Translations under genes and position numbers: made by a program
Shown: piece after piece, positions 44,886-52,550 of the stretch
Position numbering within the stretch: position 1 is the stretch's first letter
Layout of the letters: each line of letters starts with the position of its first letter
The notes under the pieces: generated by a model
Database searches by the model: none
What the model saw: the letters and a program-made list of their open reading frames with translations, nothing else
What the model was told of the DNA's origin: nothing
Source: an uncultured Ruminococcus sp.
GTDB lineage: Bacteria; Bacillota; Clostridia; Oscillospirales; Ruminococcaceae
Assembly: GCA_902783005.1 (NCBI GenBank)
Contig: CACZPI010000143.1
Coordinates: 20,145 to 84,144 of the forward strand
Length of the DNA: 64,000 bases
Reading direction: 5' to 3'

Positions 44886-45124
44886 TTGGTTTCCTCCTCC
44901 AGATGCTCCTGCATCTGCAAAAGCGCCTGCCGCATCCGGATCATTTCCGCACGGGCATCAAGCGTCTGATCCGGGCAGCGCTCGAATCCGTCCTCCGTCC
45001 GCAGAAGCACATCCCCTTCTGCCGTATCCGGCGGCAATGCATCGCGCCGGAATGTCCGGAGCCGCCCATCTGCGGTCAGCACCGCAAAATCACCTTCAAA
45101 GCGGTCTACTGCATAATACTGCAC
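44882..45124 (-). CDS. DUF3006-domain protein
   Basis: An 80-residue acidic protein, MQYYAVDRFEGDFAVLTADG, with ALPPDTAEGDVLLRTEDGFE. This matches DUF3006, a small beta-domain of unknown function found beside ComEC-like metallo-beta-lactamase proteins in Clostridia. The start is GTG at 45124 with AGGAGG five nt upstream. It lies 9 nt after the MBL gene and overlaps the HI0933 gene, so coupling is tight. Confidence 0.8.
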   Translation of the reverse strand: MQYYAVDRFEGDFAVLTADGRLRTFRRDALPPDTAEGDVLLRTEDGFERCPDQTLDARAEMIRMRQALLQMQEHLEEETN

Positions 45125-45133
45125 GCTGTCCTC

Positions 45134-46069
45134 CTATCGTCCGTTGACAGAGATGCGCGATTCCCCCGTATCCGCATCAAACAGGTATACAACAGTGCCG
45201 TCATTGGCGGTGATATAGGTCTTTTCCGCCACGGCACGGATCCTTTCAAGCGTTCCCTTGGCCGGATGGCCGTAGCTGTTCTCCCGGCCGCAGGAAATCA
45301 CCGCATACTGCGGATCCACGGCATCGAGAAATGCCTGCGAGGTCGAGGCTTCGCTGCCGTGATGGCCGACTTTCAGCAGATCTGCCGAAATCTCCGCGCC
45401 GCTTTGCAGGATTGCCTGCTCCTCCGGCTCCTCCATATCTCCCGTGAGGATGCATGCCGTCTCCTGGTATTCCACCCGGAGCACAAGGGAGGCATTGTTC
45501 AGATCCTCCGGTGCATAGTCCTCTTCCGGCGCGAGCACCGTGACCTTCGCATTGCCGAGGCTGAATGTATCGCCGGCTGTCATCACGCCGAACCGGGCAC
45601 CCTCCTGCTTCACAGCAGTCAGAAAATTCTTGTAGATGCTTCCTGTCGGCGTCATCTGTGCCGGGTAATCCGCTTCCACGATCCGGCCGACCTTCACGGC
45701 TTCGAGCACCGCCGGGAATCCGCCGATATGATCGGAATGCGGATGCGTGGCAACCGCATAATCGAGCTTTTCGATCTCCTGCCGCTGCAGGTAGCGGACG
45801 ACTGTGCTTCCGGAGGATTCCTCACCGGCATCGATCAGCATGGCATGACCGTCAGCGACCACAAGGATGCTGTCGCCCTGTCCGACATCCAGCACATGCA
45901 CCTGAAATTCCGCATCTGCCGTTTTCAGGGTATTGTTCTCGACCGCCAGTTCCAGCTGGCCGCTGACAAGCGCCACGCCGAACAGCACCGCCACAACGAT
46001 ACAGAATATGATCAGATTCCGGGTACTGTGGTCATGCGACAGATCCGCGATCTTCTTCCTGTCAAACAC
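45134..46069 (-). CDS. ComEC-like metallo-beta-lactamase, membrane-attached
   Basis: A 311-residue protein with one N-terminal hydrophobic segment (LIIFCIVVAVLFGVALVSGQ), then an MBL-fold domain: VHVLDVGQGDSILVVADGHA, the metal motif THPHSDHIGG, ACILTGDMEEPEEQAIL, LLKVGHHGSEASTSQAFLDA. This is the extracellular nuclease-like domain of ComEC without its channel. It probably works outside the membrane. The start is GTG at 46069 with AAAGGAG; ftsK ends 13 nt before it. DUF3006 follows. Confidence 0.9.
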   Translation of the reverse strand: MFDRKKIADLSHDHSTRNLIIFCIVVAVLFGVALVSGQLELAVENNTLKTADAEFQVHVLDVGQGDSILVVADGHAMLIDAGEESSGSTVVRYLQRQEIEKLDYAVATHPHSDHIGGFPAVLEAVKVGRIVEADYPAQMTPTGSIYKNFLTAVKQEGARFGVMTAGDTFSLGNAKVTVLAPEEDYAPEDLNNASLVLRVEYQETACILTGDMEEPEEQAILQSGAEISADLLKVGHHGSEASTSQAFLDAVDPQYAVISCGRENSYGHPAKGTLERIRAVAEKTYITANDGTVVYLFDADTGESRISVNGR

Positions 46070-46082
46070 AGCGGCGCTCCTT

Positions 46083-48629
46083 TCACTTCATATTTCTGAG
46101 CTTGCGCTCATCCAGCTGCGCCTTGGTAATCAGGACGCGGCGGGGCTTGGCACCCTCATAGGGGCCGATGATGCCCATTTTCTCCAGCTCATCCATGATC
46201 CGTGCCGCACGGCCGTAGCCAAGGCGCAGACGGCGCTGGAGATTGCTGGTAGAGGCCTGTCCGGCGGCAACAACCACTTCAATCGCCTGCTCGATCAGAC
46301 CGGCATCCTCGTCAAGCTCCGGCTCGGCATTGTCAAGCGCCTTCTCGGCATCGGTATTGACCGTGAGCTGATCGACGGCATGGATGATGCTCTCATCGTA
46401 GTCAGTCTCGCTCTGGGATTTGATGAAATTCACGACCTTCTCGATCTCGGAGGTCGAAACGAAGCAGCCCTGCACGCGCACCGGCTTGGGCTGGCCGTTG
46501 GGCAGATAGAGCATATCGCCGTTGCCGAGGAGTGTCTCGGCGCCGCCCATATCCAGAATGACGCGGGAGTCGATCTGGGATTTGACGGAAAGCGCGATAC
46601 GGCTCGGGATATTGGCCTTGATAAGGCCAGTGATGATATTCGTCGTCGGACGCTGCGTCGCAATGATCAGATGCATGCCTGCCGCACGCGCAAGCTGTGC
46701 CAGACGGCAGATCGCATCCTCGACCTCCTTGGAAGCGGTCATCATCAGCTCTGCCAGCTCGTCAATACAAATGACGATCTGCGGCATCCGTTCAAGATTC
46801 TTTTCCTTATCGGCGCGTTTGTTGTATTCCTTGAGGTTGCGCACGCCGTTTTCAGCGAAAATATCGTAACGCTTGAGCATTTCCTGTACCGCCCAGTTCA
46901 GGGCGCCGGCAGCCTTCTTCGGGTCGGTCACGACCGGGATCAGCAGATGCGGGATGCCGTCATAGACACGGAATTCAACGATCTTCGGGTCGATCAGAAT
47001 GAGCTTGACCTCGTCGGGGGTCGCATGATACAGAATGCTCATGATGATGGAATTGGTGCAGACTGACTTGCCGGAGCCGGTCGCACCGGCAATAATCATG
47101 TGTGGCATGTCCGCAATATCACCGATAATGACATTTCCGGCAATATCCTTGCCGACGCCGAATACCAGCTTGCTGCGCGATTCGGTGAACTGTCTCGATT
47201 CCAGCAGCTCCCGCAGGGAAACGGTGTCGCGGTTGGAATTGGGTACCTCGATACCCACGGCAGGCTTGCCGGGGATCGGCGCCTCGATGCGCACGCCCTC
47301 CGTGGCAAAATTCAGGGCAATATCATTGGCAAGGCTCGTGATGCGCGAGACCTTGACGCCGGCTGCCGGCTGTACCTCGTAGCGGGTAACGGACGGGCCG
47401 CGTGCAATATTGATGATACGCGCCTCGACATTGAAGCTCTGGAGCACCTCCTGGAGCAGATCCGCCTTTTCACGCAGCTCACGGCCTGCGCCGGGGTCAT
47501 TGGCATGGCTCTTGCCGGGATTGAGGAAATCAATTCTCGGCATCTGGTAGGGTCTGCCGTCCGTGCCCGCCTGCTGCGCGACTTCATCGGCAATTTCCAG
47601 GACAGCCTCGAGCTTTTCCTCTTCCTTGGTCTTTTTCTTGTTCTTGCCTCCGGTCGCATTCCGGATCAGCTCTTCAAGCTCCGCATCCTCCGCGGGATCG
47701 GCGGCCTTCCTTGCCTCCTCCCGGATCTCCGGCAGAGGCAGATCAATGGTATCGGCCATGGGATCCGCCGGCATTTCATCGAGCGGAATATCCATCAAAA
47801 ACTGCGGTTCCTGCGGCGAGGACGGGTAATTCATCCCATTTTCGCCATAAGTATCCATGGCAGCCTGCTGTGCATAATCACGCACGCTGTCTTCTTCCTC
47901 TTCGTATTCCGCGATGATCGCACCGTCCTGTGCATCCTCGCGGAAGATTGCCGCGATGCGCCGGAAGGGTGCTGTCACCTTATCCAGGAATACCGTCAGC
48001 CTTGTTCGCGTCATGAGCATCACGCTCACGAACATCGACAGGATAATGATGATCTTCGATCCGACATCGCCGAGAAAGCGCTGCAGGGCATAGGCAAGAA
48101 TGGCAATCATGCCGCCGCCTGACCATTTCATGCCCTCGTCGCTGAGCAATGCCACAGATTCACCGAAGCTCAGATCCTGCAGCCGGCCTCCGCCGAACAG
48201 GATTTCCACAAAAACGCTGAACAGCATGACCACGCCGAATACGCTGAACAGGCGCTTGCCGAATTCCGTGGACTGCGGATCCTTGTCATCCGTTACTGCC
48301 AGATACATCAGCAGCCACGGCAGCAGCAGCAGCGATACACCAAAGAAGCTCTTGAGCCCCTTATGCAGTGCCAGCCATCCGCTTGTGCCCTGAATGATGC
48401 TCAGCAGAAAAATCAGGATGGCCACGGCAAACAGGATGATCGACCGTGCCTGGTTATTATTGTGCCGCTCAAAGACCGGCCGCTCCGGGTCTGCTTCCGT
48501 ATGCTCCGGGGCAGCCGGGGCGGGAGCGGGTTTCGGTTCGGCAGATCTGCTGCTTCCCCCGCTGCTGCTCTTGCTGCGGGGGAAAGCCTTGCCGGATTTA
48601 GCGGCCGGTTTCTTTTTCTTCGTCGCCAA
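46083..48629 (-). CDS. ftsK: DNA translocase FtsK/SpoIIIE
   Basis: ATP-driven DNA pump for chromosome dimer resolution at the septum or for filling the forespore. 848 residues: basic Ser/Lys/Pro N-terminus, four or so transmembrane segments (~55-205), an acidic linker, then the motor with Walker A GATGSGKSVCTNSIIMSILY, LILIDPKIVEFRVYDGIPHL, VICIDELAELMMTASKEVED, and a C-terminal gamma winged helix (RRLRLGYGRAARIMDELEKM). The start is TTG at 48629 with AAAGGAG at good spacing, inside the end of the tepA gene. Sequence does not tell FtsK from SpoIIIE use. Confidence 0.95.
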   Translation of the reverse strand: MATKKKKPAAKSGKAFPRSKSSSGGSSRSAEPKPAPAPAAPEHTEADPERPVFERHNNNQARSIILFAVAILIFLLSIIQGTSGWLALHKGLKSFFGVSLLLLPWLLMYLAVTDDKDPQSTEFGKRLFSVFGVVMLFSVFVEILFGGGRLQDLSFGESVALLSDEGMKWSGGGMIAILAYALQRFLGDVGSKIIIILSMFVSVMLMTRTRLTVFLDKVTAPFRRIAAIFREDAQDGAIIAEYEEEEDSVRDYAQQAAMDTYGENGMNYPSSPQEPQFLMDIPLDEMPADPMADTIDLPLPEIREEARKAADPAEDAELEELIRNATGGKNKKKTKEEEKLEAVLEIADEVAQQAGTDGRPYQMPRIDFLNPGKSHANDPGAGRELREKADLLQEVLQSFNVEARIINIARGPSVTRYEVQPAAGVKVSRITSLANDIALNFATEGVRIEAPIPGKPAVGIEVPNSNRDTVSLRELLESRQFTESRSKLVFGVGKDIAGNVIIGDIADMPHMIIAGATGSGKSVCTNSIIMSILYHATPDEVKLILIDPKIVEFRVYDGIPHLLIPVVTDPKKAAGALNWAVQEMLKRYDIFAENGVRNLKEYNKRADKEKNLERMPQIVICIDELAELMMTASKEVEDAICRLAQLARAAGMHLIIATQRPTTNIITGLIKANIPSRIALSVKSQIDSRVILDMGGAETLLGNGDMLYLPNGQPKPVRVQGCFVSTSEIEKVVNFIKSQSETDYDESIIHAVDQLTVNTDAEKALDNAEPELDEDAGLIEQAIEVVVAAGQASTSNLQRRLRLGYGRAARIMDELEKMGIIGPYEGAKPRRVLITKAQLDERKLRNMK

Positions 48630-49383
48630 TGGGGTCTCCTTTCGGGTTTTCGGATGCCTGCGGGCATCCCTTGTGCTCCGGCGGATCCGGATAGCGCGGC
48701 GGCTTGCTCTCGATCAGCTCATAGAGCCCGCCAAGAGCATCGCTCAGGCCGCCCATCCGGTCGATCAGGCCGCATTCCACTGCCTGTGCGCCGGACAGAA
48801 CAGAGCCGACATCGGTTGCCAGCTCCTGTGTGTTCATCATCATTTCGCGGAAATGCTGTGCATCCACGCGGCTGTTTCTGGTCACAAAATCCACGATCCG
48901 CTCCTGGATCCTGCCGATCAGCTCAAAGCTCTGCGGTGCGCCGAGCATTGTGCCGTTCATGCGGACGGGGTGGATGGTCATGGAGGCTGTCGGGACAATA
49001 TAAGACCGCATTGCGCTTACCGCCAGCGGTACACCGATCGAATGTCCCCCGCCGACGACCAGTGATACGGTCGGGGTCTGCATGCCGGCGATCAGCTCTG
49101 CAATGGCAAGTCCTGCCTCCACATCGCCGCCGACGGTATTGAGCAAAATCATCAGTCCCTCAATGCTCCGATCCTGCTCAACCGCCAGCAGCGCGGGAAT
49201 GATATGCTCATATTTCGTGGTTTTATTCTCCGCAGCCAGCACATAATGCCCTTCCACCTGACCGATCACGGTCAGGCAATGGATCAAGTGTCTTGCATCC
49301 TGCGGCATCACACTGCCCATTTCCAGGATCTGTGCCTGTTCCTGCGATTCCTGTGCAGCCGGCTCCGCTGTCGGTTCCTGCAT
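48598..49383 (-). CDS. tepA: ClpP-class serine peptidase TepA-like
   Basis: A 261-residue protein of the ClpP fold resembling TepA of Bacillus, which lies near spoIIIE there as well. Catalytic Ser is in VVGGGHSIGVPLAVSA, His in SMTIHPVR, with LMILLNTVGGDVEAGLAIAE before them. The N-terminus is Glu/Gln-rich and the C-terminus is a Pro/Glu tail (SKPPRYPDPPEHKG). No signal peptide. TepA has been linked to protein export and to degradation of spore proteins. It is the first gene of the long operon and overlaps ftsK by 32 nt. Confidence 0.88.
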   Translation of the reverse strand: MQEPTAEPAAQESQEQAQILEMGSVMPQDARHLIHCLTVIGQVEGHYVLAAENKTTKYEHIIPALLAVEQDRSIEGLMILLNTVGGDVEAGLAIAELIAGMQTPTVSLVVGGGHSIGVPLAVSAMRSYIVPTASMTIHPVRMNGTMLGAPQSFELIGRIQERIVDFVTRNSRVDAQHFREMMMNTQELATDVGSVLSGAQAVECGLIDRMGGLSDALGGLYELIESKPPRYPDPPEHKGCPQASENPKGDPIGDEEKETGR

Positions 49384-49465
49384 CCGGCATCACTCCTTTC
49401 TCTGATACAAGGTAGTATGCCGGATGCCGCAGGGATTTATGCGCGGCGGCAGTTATCTATCCTAT

Positions 49466-49494
49466 AGTATACCACATTTTTCCGGATTCGTCAA
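49466..49494 (-). promoter_or_regulatory. Promoter of the tepA-ftsK-ispH operon
   Basis: TTGACG (49489-49494) and TATACT (49466-49471) with a 17-bp spacer on the minus strand; leader about 75 nt. Confidence 0.85.
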
Positions 49495-49509
49495 GCAGGA
49501 AATATGCCG

Positions 49510-49548
49510 AAAAAAAGCGATCCCCCGCCGCCTGACCAAGGCGCGGGG
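49510..49548 (-). terminator. Terminator after the acidic-protein gene
   Basis: CCCCGCGCC and GGCGGCGGGG (minus-strand reading) form a GC-rich stem with one bulged base, then ATCGC and TTTTTTT. It lies just before the tepA promoter. Confidence 0.75.
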
Positions 49549-49559
49549 AACCGGGGAGG

Positions 49560-50021
49560 TCATTCCTCCTCGCTGTTCATATAGATCTGATAGGCTTCAT
49601 CAGCAGAAGCACCGCCGATCATGGCAGCCAGCGCATCGCCGGCAGCGGCCGTCATTTCCACCGGATAGTCAACTGCCGCCATGACCTGCTCCTCACAGGG
49701 CATCTGGCCGATGCAGATGCCGCTGACGCGGAATACCAGCAGATGCTCCTGCCGATCCACATAAAAGCCGCCCATGACCAGCCCCATGTTGACCAGATCC
49801 GTAAACGCCGACACCTCATTCTCACATTCCTCCGGAATATCCAGATCCAGCGCACACATCACGGTATATGCATCCTCGGATGTGAGAATGTGAATCAGTG
49901 CCGTCAGCTCCTCTGTGATGGCGACGCCGGTCGTAATGACATTCTCTTCTGCGTCGTATGTCCATTCGCGCTGCTGCAGCTCGCTGACAAATAAAGCCTG
50001 CATCTTTTCATTCTGTTCCAT
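49560..50021 (-). CDS. Acidic protein of unknown function, possibly YbjN-like
   Basis: A 153-residue soluble acidic protein (MEQNEKMQALFVSELQQREW, then AEENVITTGVAITEEL). Alternating strands and a helical end (VEMTAAAGDALAAMIGGASA) recall the YbjN/secretion-chaperone-like fold, but the match is weak. It has no signal peptide or membrane segment. The ATG at 50021 follows AAGGAGG. It is downstream of pspA across a strong terminator, so it may have its own weak promoter or depend on read-through. Confidence 0.7.
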   Translation of the reverse strand: MEQNEKMQALFVSELQQREWTYDAEENVITTGVAITEELTALIHILTSEDAYTVMCALDLDIPEECENEVSAFTDLVNMGLVMGGFYVDRQEHLLVFRVSGICIGQMPCEEQVMAAVDYPVEMTAAAGDALAAMIGGASADEAYQIYMNSEEE

Positions 50022-50039
50022 AGGTTCCTCCTTGCTCGG

Positions 50040-50082
50040 TAAAAAATGCAGCGCCGCCCTGCCGTATTCCGCAGGGCGGCGC
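50040..50082 (-). terminator. Intrinsic terminator after pspA
   Basis: GCGCCGCCCTGC (50051-50062) and GCAGGGCGGCGC (50071-50082) form a 12-bp stem, followed after TGCA by TTTTTT on the minus strand. Confidence 0.9.
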
Positions 50083-50095
50083 GTTGTGGTTCGGA

Positions 50096-50872
50096 TTATT
50101 CCTCGCCGCCGGCAACAGCAGCCTGCCCTGCAGCAGCCTCTGCAGCAGCCTCAGCCGCAGCAATCTGCTCCTCAAGCGAAGGCTCGCCTGCCTGCGTAGG
50201 TACGGTCTGCCCCATTTCAGCCATCAGACGCTGAAGCTCGCTGTCCACCTTGGCATCATTCTGGATCTGCTCGAAGGTCTCATAATCCTTCTGAACAGAT
50301 GCACCGGCCATCTGGGAGAATGCCTCTGCCTCGGCTTCCTTCTCCATGACCTTCTGCTCCATGCGGTTGAACTTCTCGAAGGAGCTCGAGGTGTCGATAC
50401 CGCCGATGGACTTGGCCAGGCTCTTCTGGGTATCGGCCATCTGGGAGCGTGCGATCAGCATTGCCTGACGGCTCTTGGCCTCTGCCATCTTTGCCTTGAG
50501 AGTCTCGACCTGGGTCTTGATCGCCTCAGTCTGGTTGGCAATGGTCTCATGCATCTCGCGGTAGGTGGCTACCTCCTCGTCTGCCTTGACCTTCTGGGCA
50601 AGGGCACGCTTGGCAAGATCGGTATTGCCGGATGCCAGGGCAGCCTTGGCCTTAGCCTCCCAGTCAGCAGACTTGCGGATGGCATCGTTGAGCTGCTTTT
50701 CTGCCATGCGCTCGCTGGCAACGGCCTTGCCAAGTGCCTGCGTGGACTTCTGCAGCTCCTTGTCCATATCCATGATGATCTGCTTGACCATCTTCTCCGG
50801 ATCCTCGGCGCGGTCGATCAGATCATTGACATTGGACTTGAAAATGTCACTGATACGCGAAAAAATTCCCAT
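50096..50872 (-). CDS. pspA: PspA/IM30-family protein
   Basis: Membrane-stress protein that forms rings and rods on damaged membranes. The 258-residue product starts with the amphipathic MGIFSRISDIFKSNVNDLID and continues as a long coiled coil (EDPEKMVKQIIMDMDKELQK onward) to about residue 205. It ends with an Ala/Glu-rich stretch (LEEQIAAAEAAAEAAAGQAA), which is an added low-complexity tail. ATG at 50872 follows AAGGAGG. It has its own promoter and terminator. No PspBC or LiaF-type partner is adjacent. Confidence 0.93.
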   Translation of the reverse strand: MGIFSRISDIFKSNVNDLIDRAEDPEKMVKQIIMDMDKELQKSTQALGKAVASERMAEKQLNDAIRKSADWEAKAKAALASGNTDLAKRALAQKVKADEEVATYREMHETIANQTEAIKTQVETLKAKMAEAKSRQAMLIARSQMADTQKSLAKSIGGIDTSSSFEKFNRMEQKVMEKEAEAEAFSQMAGASVQKDYETFEQIQNDAKVDSELQRLMAEMGQTVPTQAGEPSLEEQIAAAEAAAEAAAGQAAVAGGEE

Positions 50873-50976
50873 GGTTCAGTTCCTCCTTATTGATGTATGC
50901 AAATCATGTTTACAAATAAATGTTGCATCGGGATGGTTGTGCTCATAATGACTCGTTCTTGTACTTTACTACATTA

Positions 50977-51005
50977 ACTATACCATAAAGCAGCGGAAAT
51001 GTCAA
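50977..51005 (-). promoter_or_regulatory. Promoter of pspA
   Basis: TTGACA (51000-51005) and TATAGT (50977-50982), 17-bp spacer, minus strand, starting 5 nt after the stop of the Lgt-like gene; leader ~100 nt. Confidence 0.88.
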
Positions 51006-51010
51006 GCGAT

Positions 51011-51733
51011 TTATTCAGGTTTTCCCGGCGCCGGAAATCCCCCTGCCCGCTGCCTGCTTCTGCGCCGGAGCAGCAAGGCCAGATCCGCTGCGATCAGCGC
51101 CAGGCAAAGCAACTGCGTGACCGACAGGATCTGTCCGGCATGGGATCCGCGCAGGAAATCCAGCAGGAGCTTTATCCACATGGATGCCTGGAAAACCAGA
51201 TGCACCGCGATGCGCACCCGCCGGTGATACAGATATACCCCCGCCGCAAATATCCCGAAGAAGCAGACTGTCTCTAAAAGCTGCACCGGCAGAACCGTCA
51301 CAGTTCCCTCTGCGGTCAGATATGCCACGCATCCGGCGCCGTGGTACGGGATCCCCCGGCAGCATCCGGCCAGCAGGCAGCCGATCTTGCCGATGCCGTA
51401 CATCACCGGCAGCACTAAAGTGCAGGTCTGCGCCAGAATCTGCGGATAATACTGCCGCCCGGATGCAAACCCGACCAGTGCGCTGCCCGCATACATGCCC
51501 ATCAGTCCCCCCAATGCCGAAAAGCCAAGCGATCTGCCGCCGGAGGTGATCCATGTCAGCAGAACCGCACCGCCGATGCTGCACAAAAAGGAAGCAAGAG
51601 CATTCAGCGCCGCGATCTCCCTCCGGATCCCGCGGGAGCGGTTCAGAAGAAACTGCATCACAAGCCCTGTCAGGAAGGCACACAGGATCATGACCGGGTA
51701 CATGTGCGTATCCCGGATGTCAATGGTCAGCAT
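51011..51733 (-). CDS. Lgt-like membrane protein
   Basis: A 240-residue protein with about seven hydrophobic segments resembling prolipoprotein diacylglyceryl transferase: MYPVMILCAFLTGLVMQFLL at the N-terminus, YGIGKIGCLLAGCCRGIPYH in the middle and VLPVQLLETVCFFGIFAAGV after it. True Lgt has a GRxxNFxNxE signature at the middle place; here the Asn and Glu positions are lost and Cys appear. It is thus an Lgt-family paralogue with possibly another acceptor or no transferase activity. The ATG at 51733 lies 4 nt after the preceding gene. No clear terminator follows. Confidence 0.75.
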   Translation of the reverse strand: MLTIDIRDTHMYPVMILCAFLTGLVMQFLLNRSRGIRREIAALNALASFLCSIGGAVLLTWITSGGRSLGFSALGGLMGMYAGSALVGFASGRQYYPQILAQTCTLVLPVMYGIGKIGCLLAGCCRGIPYHGAGCVAYLTAEGTVTVLPVQLLETVCFFGIFAAGVYLYHRRVRIAVHLVFQASMWIKLLLDFLRGSHAGQILSVTQLLCLALIAADLALLLRRRSRQRAGGFPAPGKPE

Positions 51734-51737
51734 GCGC

Positions 51738-52355
51738 TCACAAATTGCAGTTGCGCATCGAATCCAGGCAGGACACGCATGCCACGATCAGCGCGATCAT
51801 CGCCAGTGCTGTCAGGATCGCAAGGACAATGAAAATCCACATGAGCACCTTGCCGCGCTTATTCTTCGGATAGCGGAGGCGTGTTATAATCATCACGACA
51901 AAGGAAGCGGTTCCGGCAAGCGTACCGATCGCGGAAGCTATCGTCACCAGATGGCTCAGCATTTGTGTGACAGTGCTGTCTGCCGTTTCCTGATCCACCG
52001 TCATTCCTGTCATGAGGCCGCCTGCCGCCATCGGAAGCAGCACCGAGACTGCCAGCAGGATCAGGCCGATGTCCGCCATGCGATTGCCCTCCGAAGGGTC
52101 TGCCGGCGCGGTTTCCTGCACAGGCATCCGGACTGCTGCCGGATCCCCGAATATCACATCCCGGTTCGGGTAGCCGGTCATAACATGCTCATATTCCGGC
52201 GTCGTCAGAAAATGACACCACCTGCCGTCCTCCAACAGGACGAATTCGTATTTGGTCAGCAGCGTCGGCGCTGTACCGTTCGGCGCGATCAGCACCGGCC
52301 TGCCGTCGGCATTCGCGCAGGTGCAGCCGGGAATCTCATAAAAATGAACAAGCAT
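51738..52355 (-). CDS. Membrane protein of unknown function
   Basis: A 205-residue protein. The first ~95 residues are soluble (MLVHFYEIPGCTCANADGRP, then LLTKYEFVLLEDGRWCHFLT), followed by three hydrophobic segments (IGLILLAVSVLLPMAAGGLM, IASAIGTLAGTASFVVMIIT, WIFIVLAILTALAMIALIVA) and a short Cys-containing end. I do not recognise the family. The ATG at 52355 follows AAAGGA; an upstream in-frame start lacks a site. It is co-transcribed with the Lgt-like gene. Confidence 0.7.
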   Translation of the reverse strand: MLVHFYEIPGCTCANADGRPVLIAPNGTAPTLLTKYEFVLLEDGRWCHFLTTPEYEHVMTGYPNRDVIFGDPAAVRMPVQETAPADPSEGNRMADIGLILLAVSVLLPMAAGGLMTGMTVDQETADSTVTQMLSHLVTIASAIGTLAGTASFVVMIITRLRYPKNKRGKVLMWIFIVLAILTALAMIALIVACVSCLDSMRNCNL

Positions 52356-52399
52356 GGCGGTTTTCCTTTCTCCCGGTGGGCGGGACATCTGTTTTCTTT

Positions 52400-52428
52400 A
52401 TTATACATGAAATGCGGGGATTCGTCAA
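52400..52428 (-). promoter_or_regulatory. Promoter of the unknown membrane protein and Lgt-like gene
   Basis: TTGACG (52423-52428) and TATAAT (52400-52405) with a 17-bp spacer, minus strand. It diverges from the GH9 promoter at 52486. Confidence 0.87.
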
Positions 52429-52485
52429 GTAACGGATATCATATAATACAATTTGTATATTTCATAGAAAAATTTTCAAAAACTG

Positions 52486-52514
52486 TTGCATTTTTTTCAG
52501 AAATGTGGTATGAT
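52486..52514 (+). promoter_or_regulatory. Promoter of GH9-CBM3-dockerin gene
   Basis: TTGCAT (52486-52491) and TATGAT (52509-52514), 17-bp spacer; the -10 is preceded by TGG and lies about 36 nt before the start codon. Confidence 0.75.
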
Positions 52515-52550
52515 GAAATCATAAATATTTATCTGAAGGAAGGGTTATCC

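Noticed and set aside
47100-48122. Open frame on the plus strand opposite ftsK
   Set aside because: Same antisense effect; the minus-strand FtsK motor motifs occupy this stretch.
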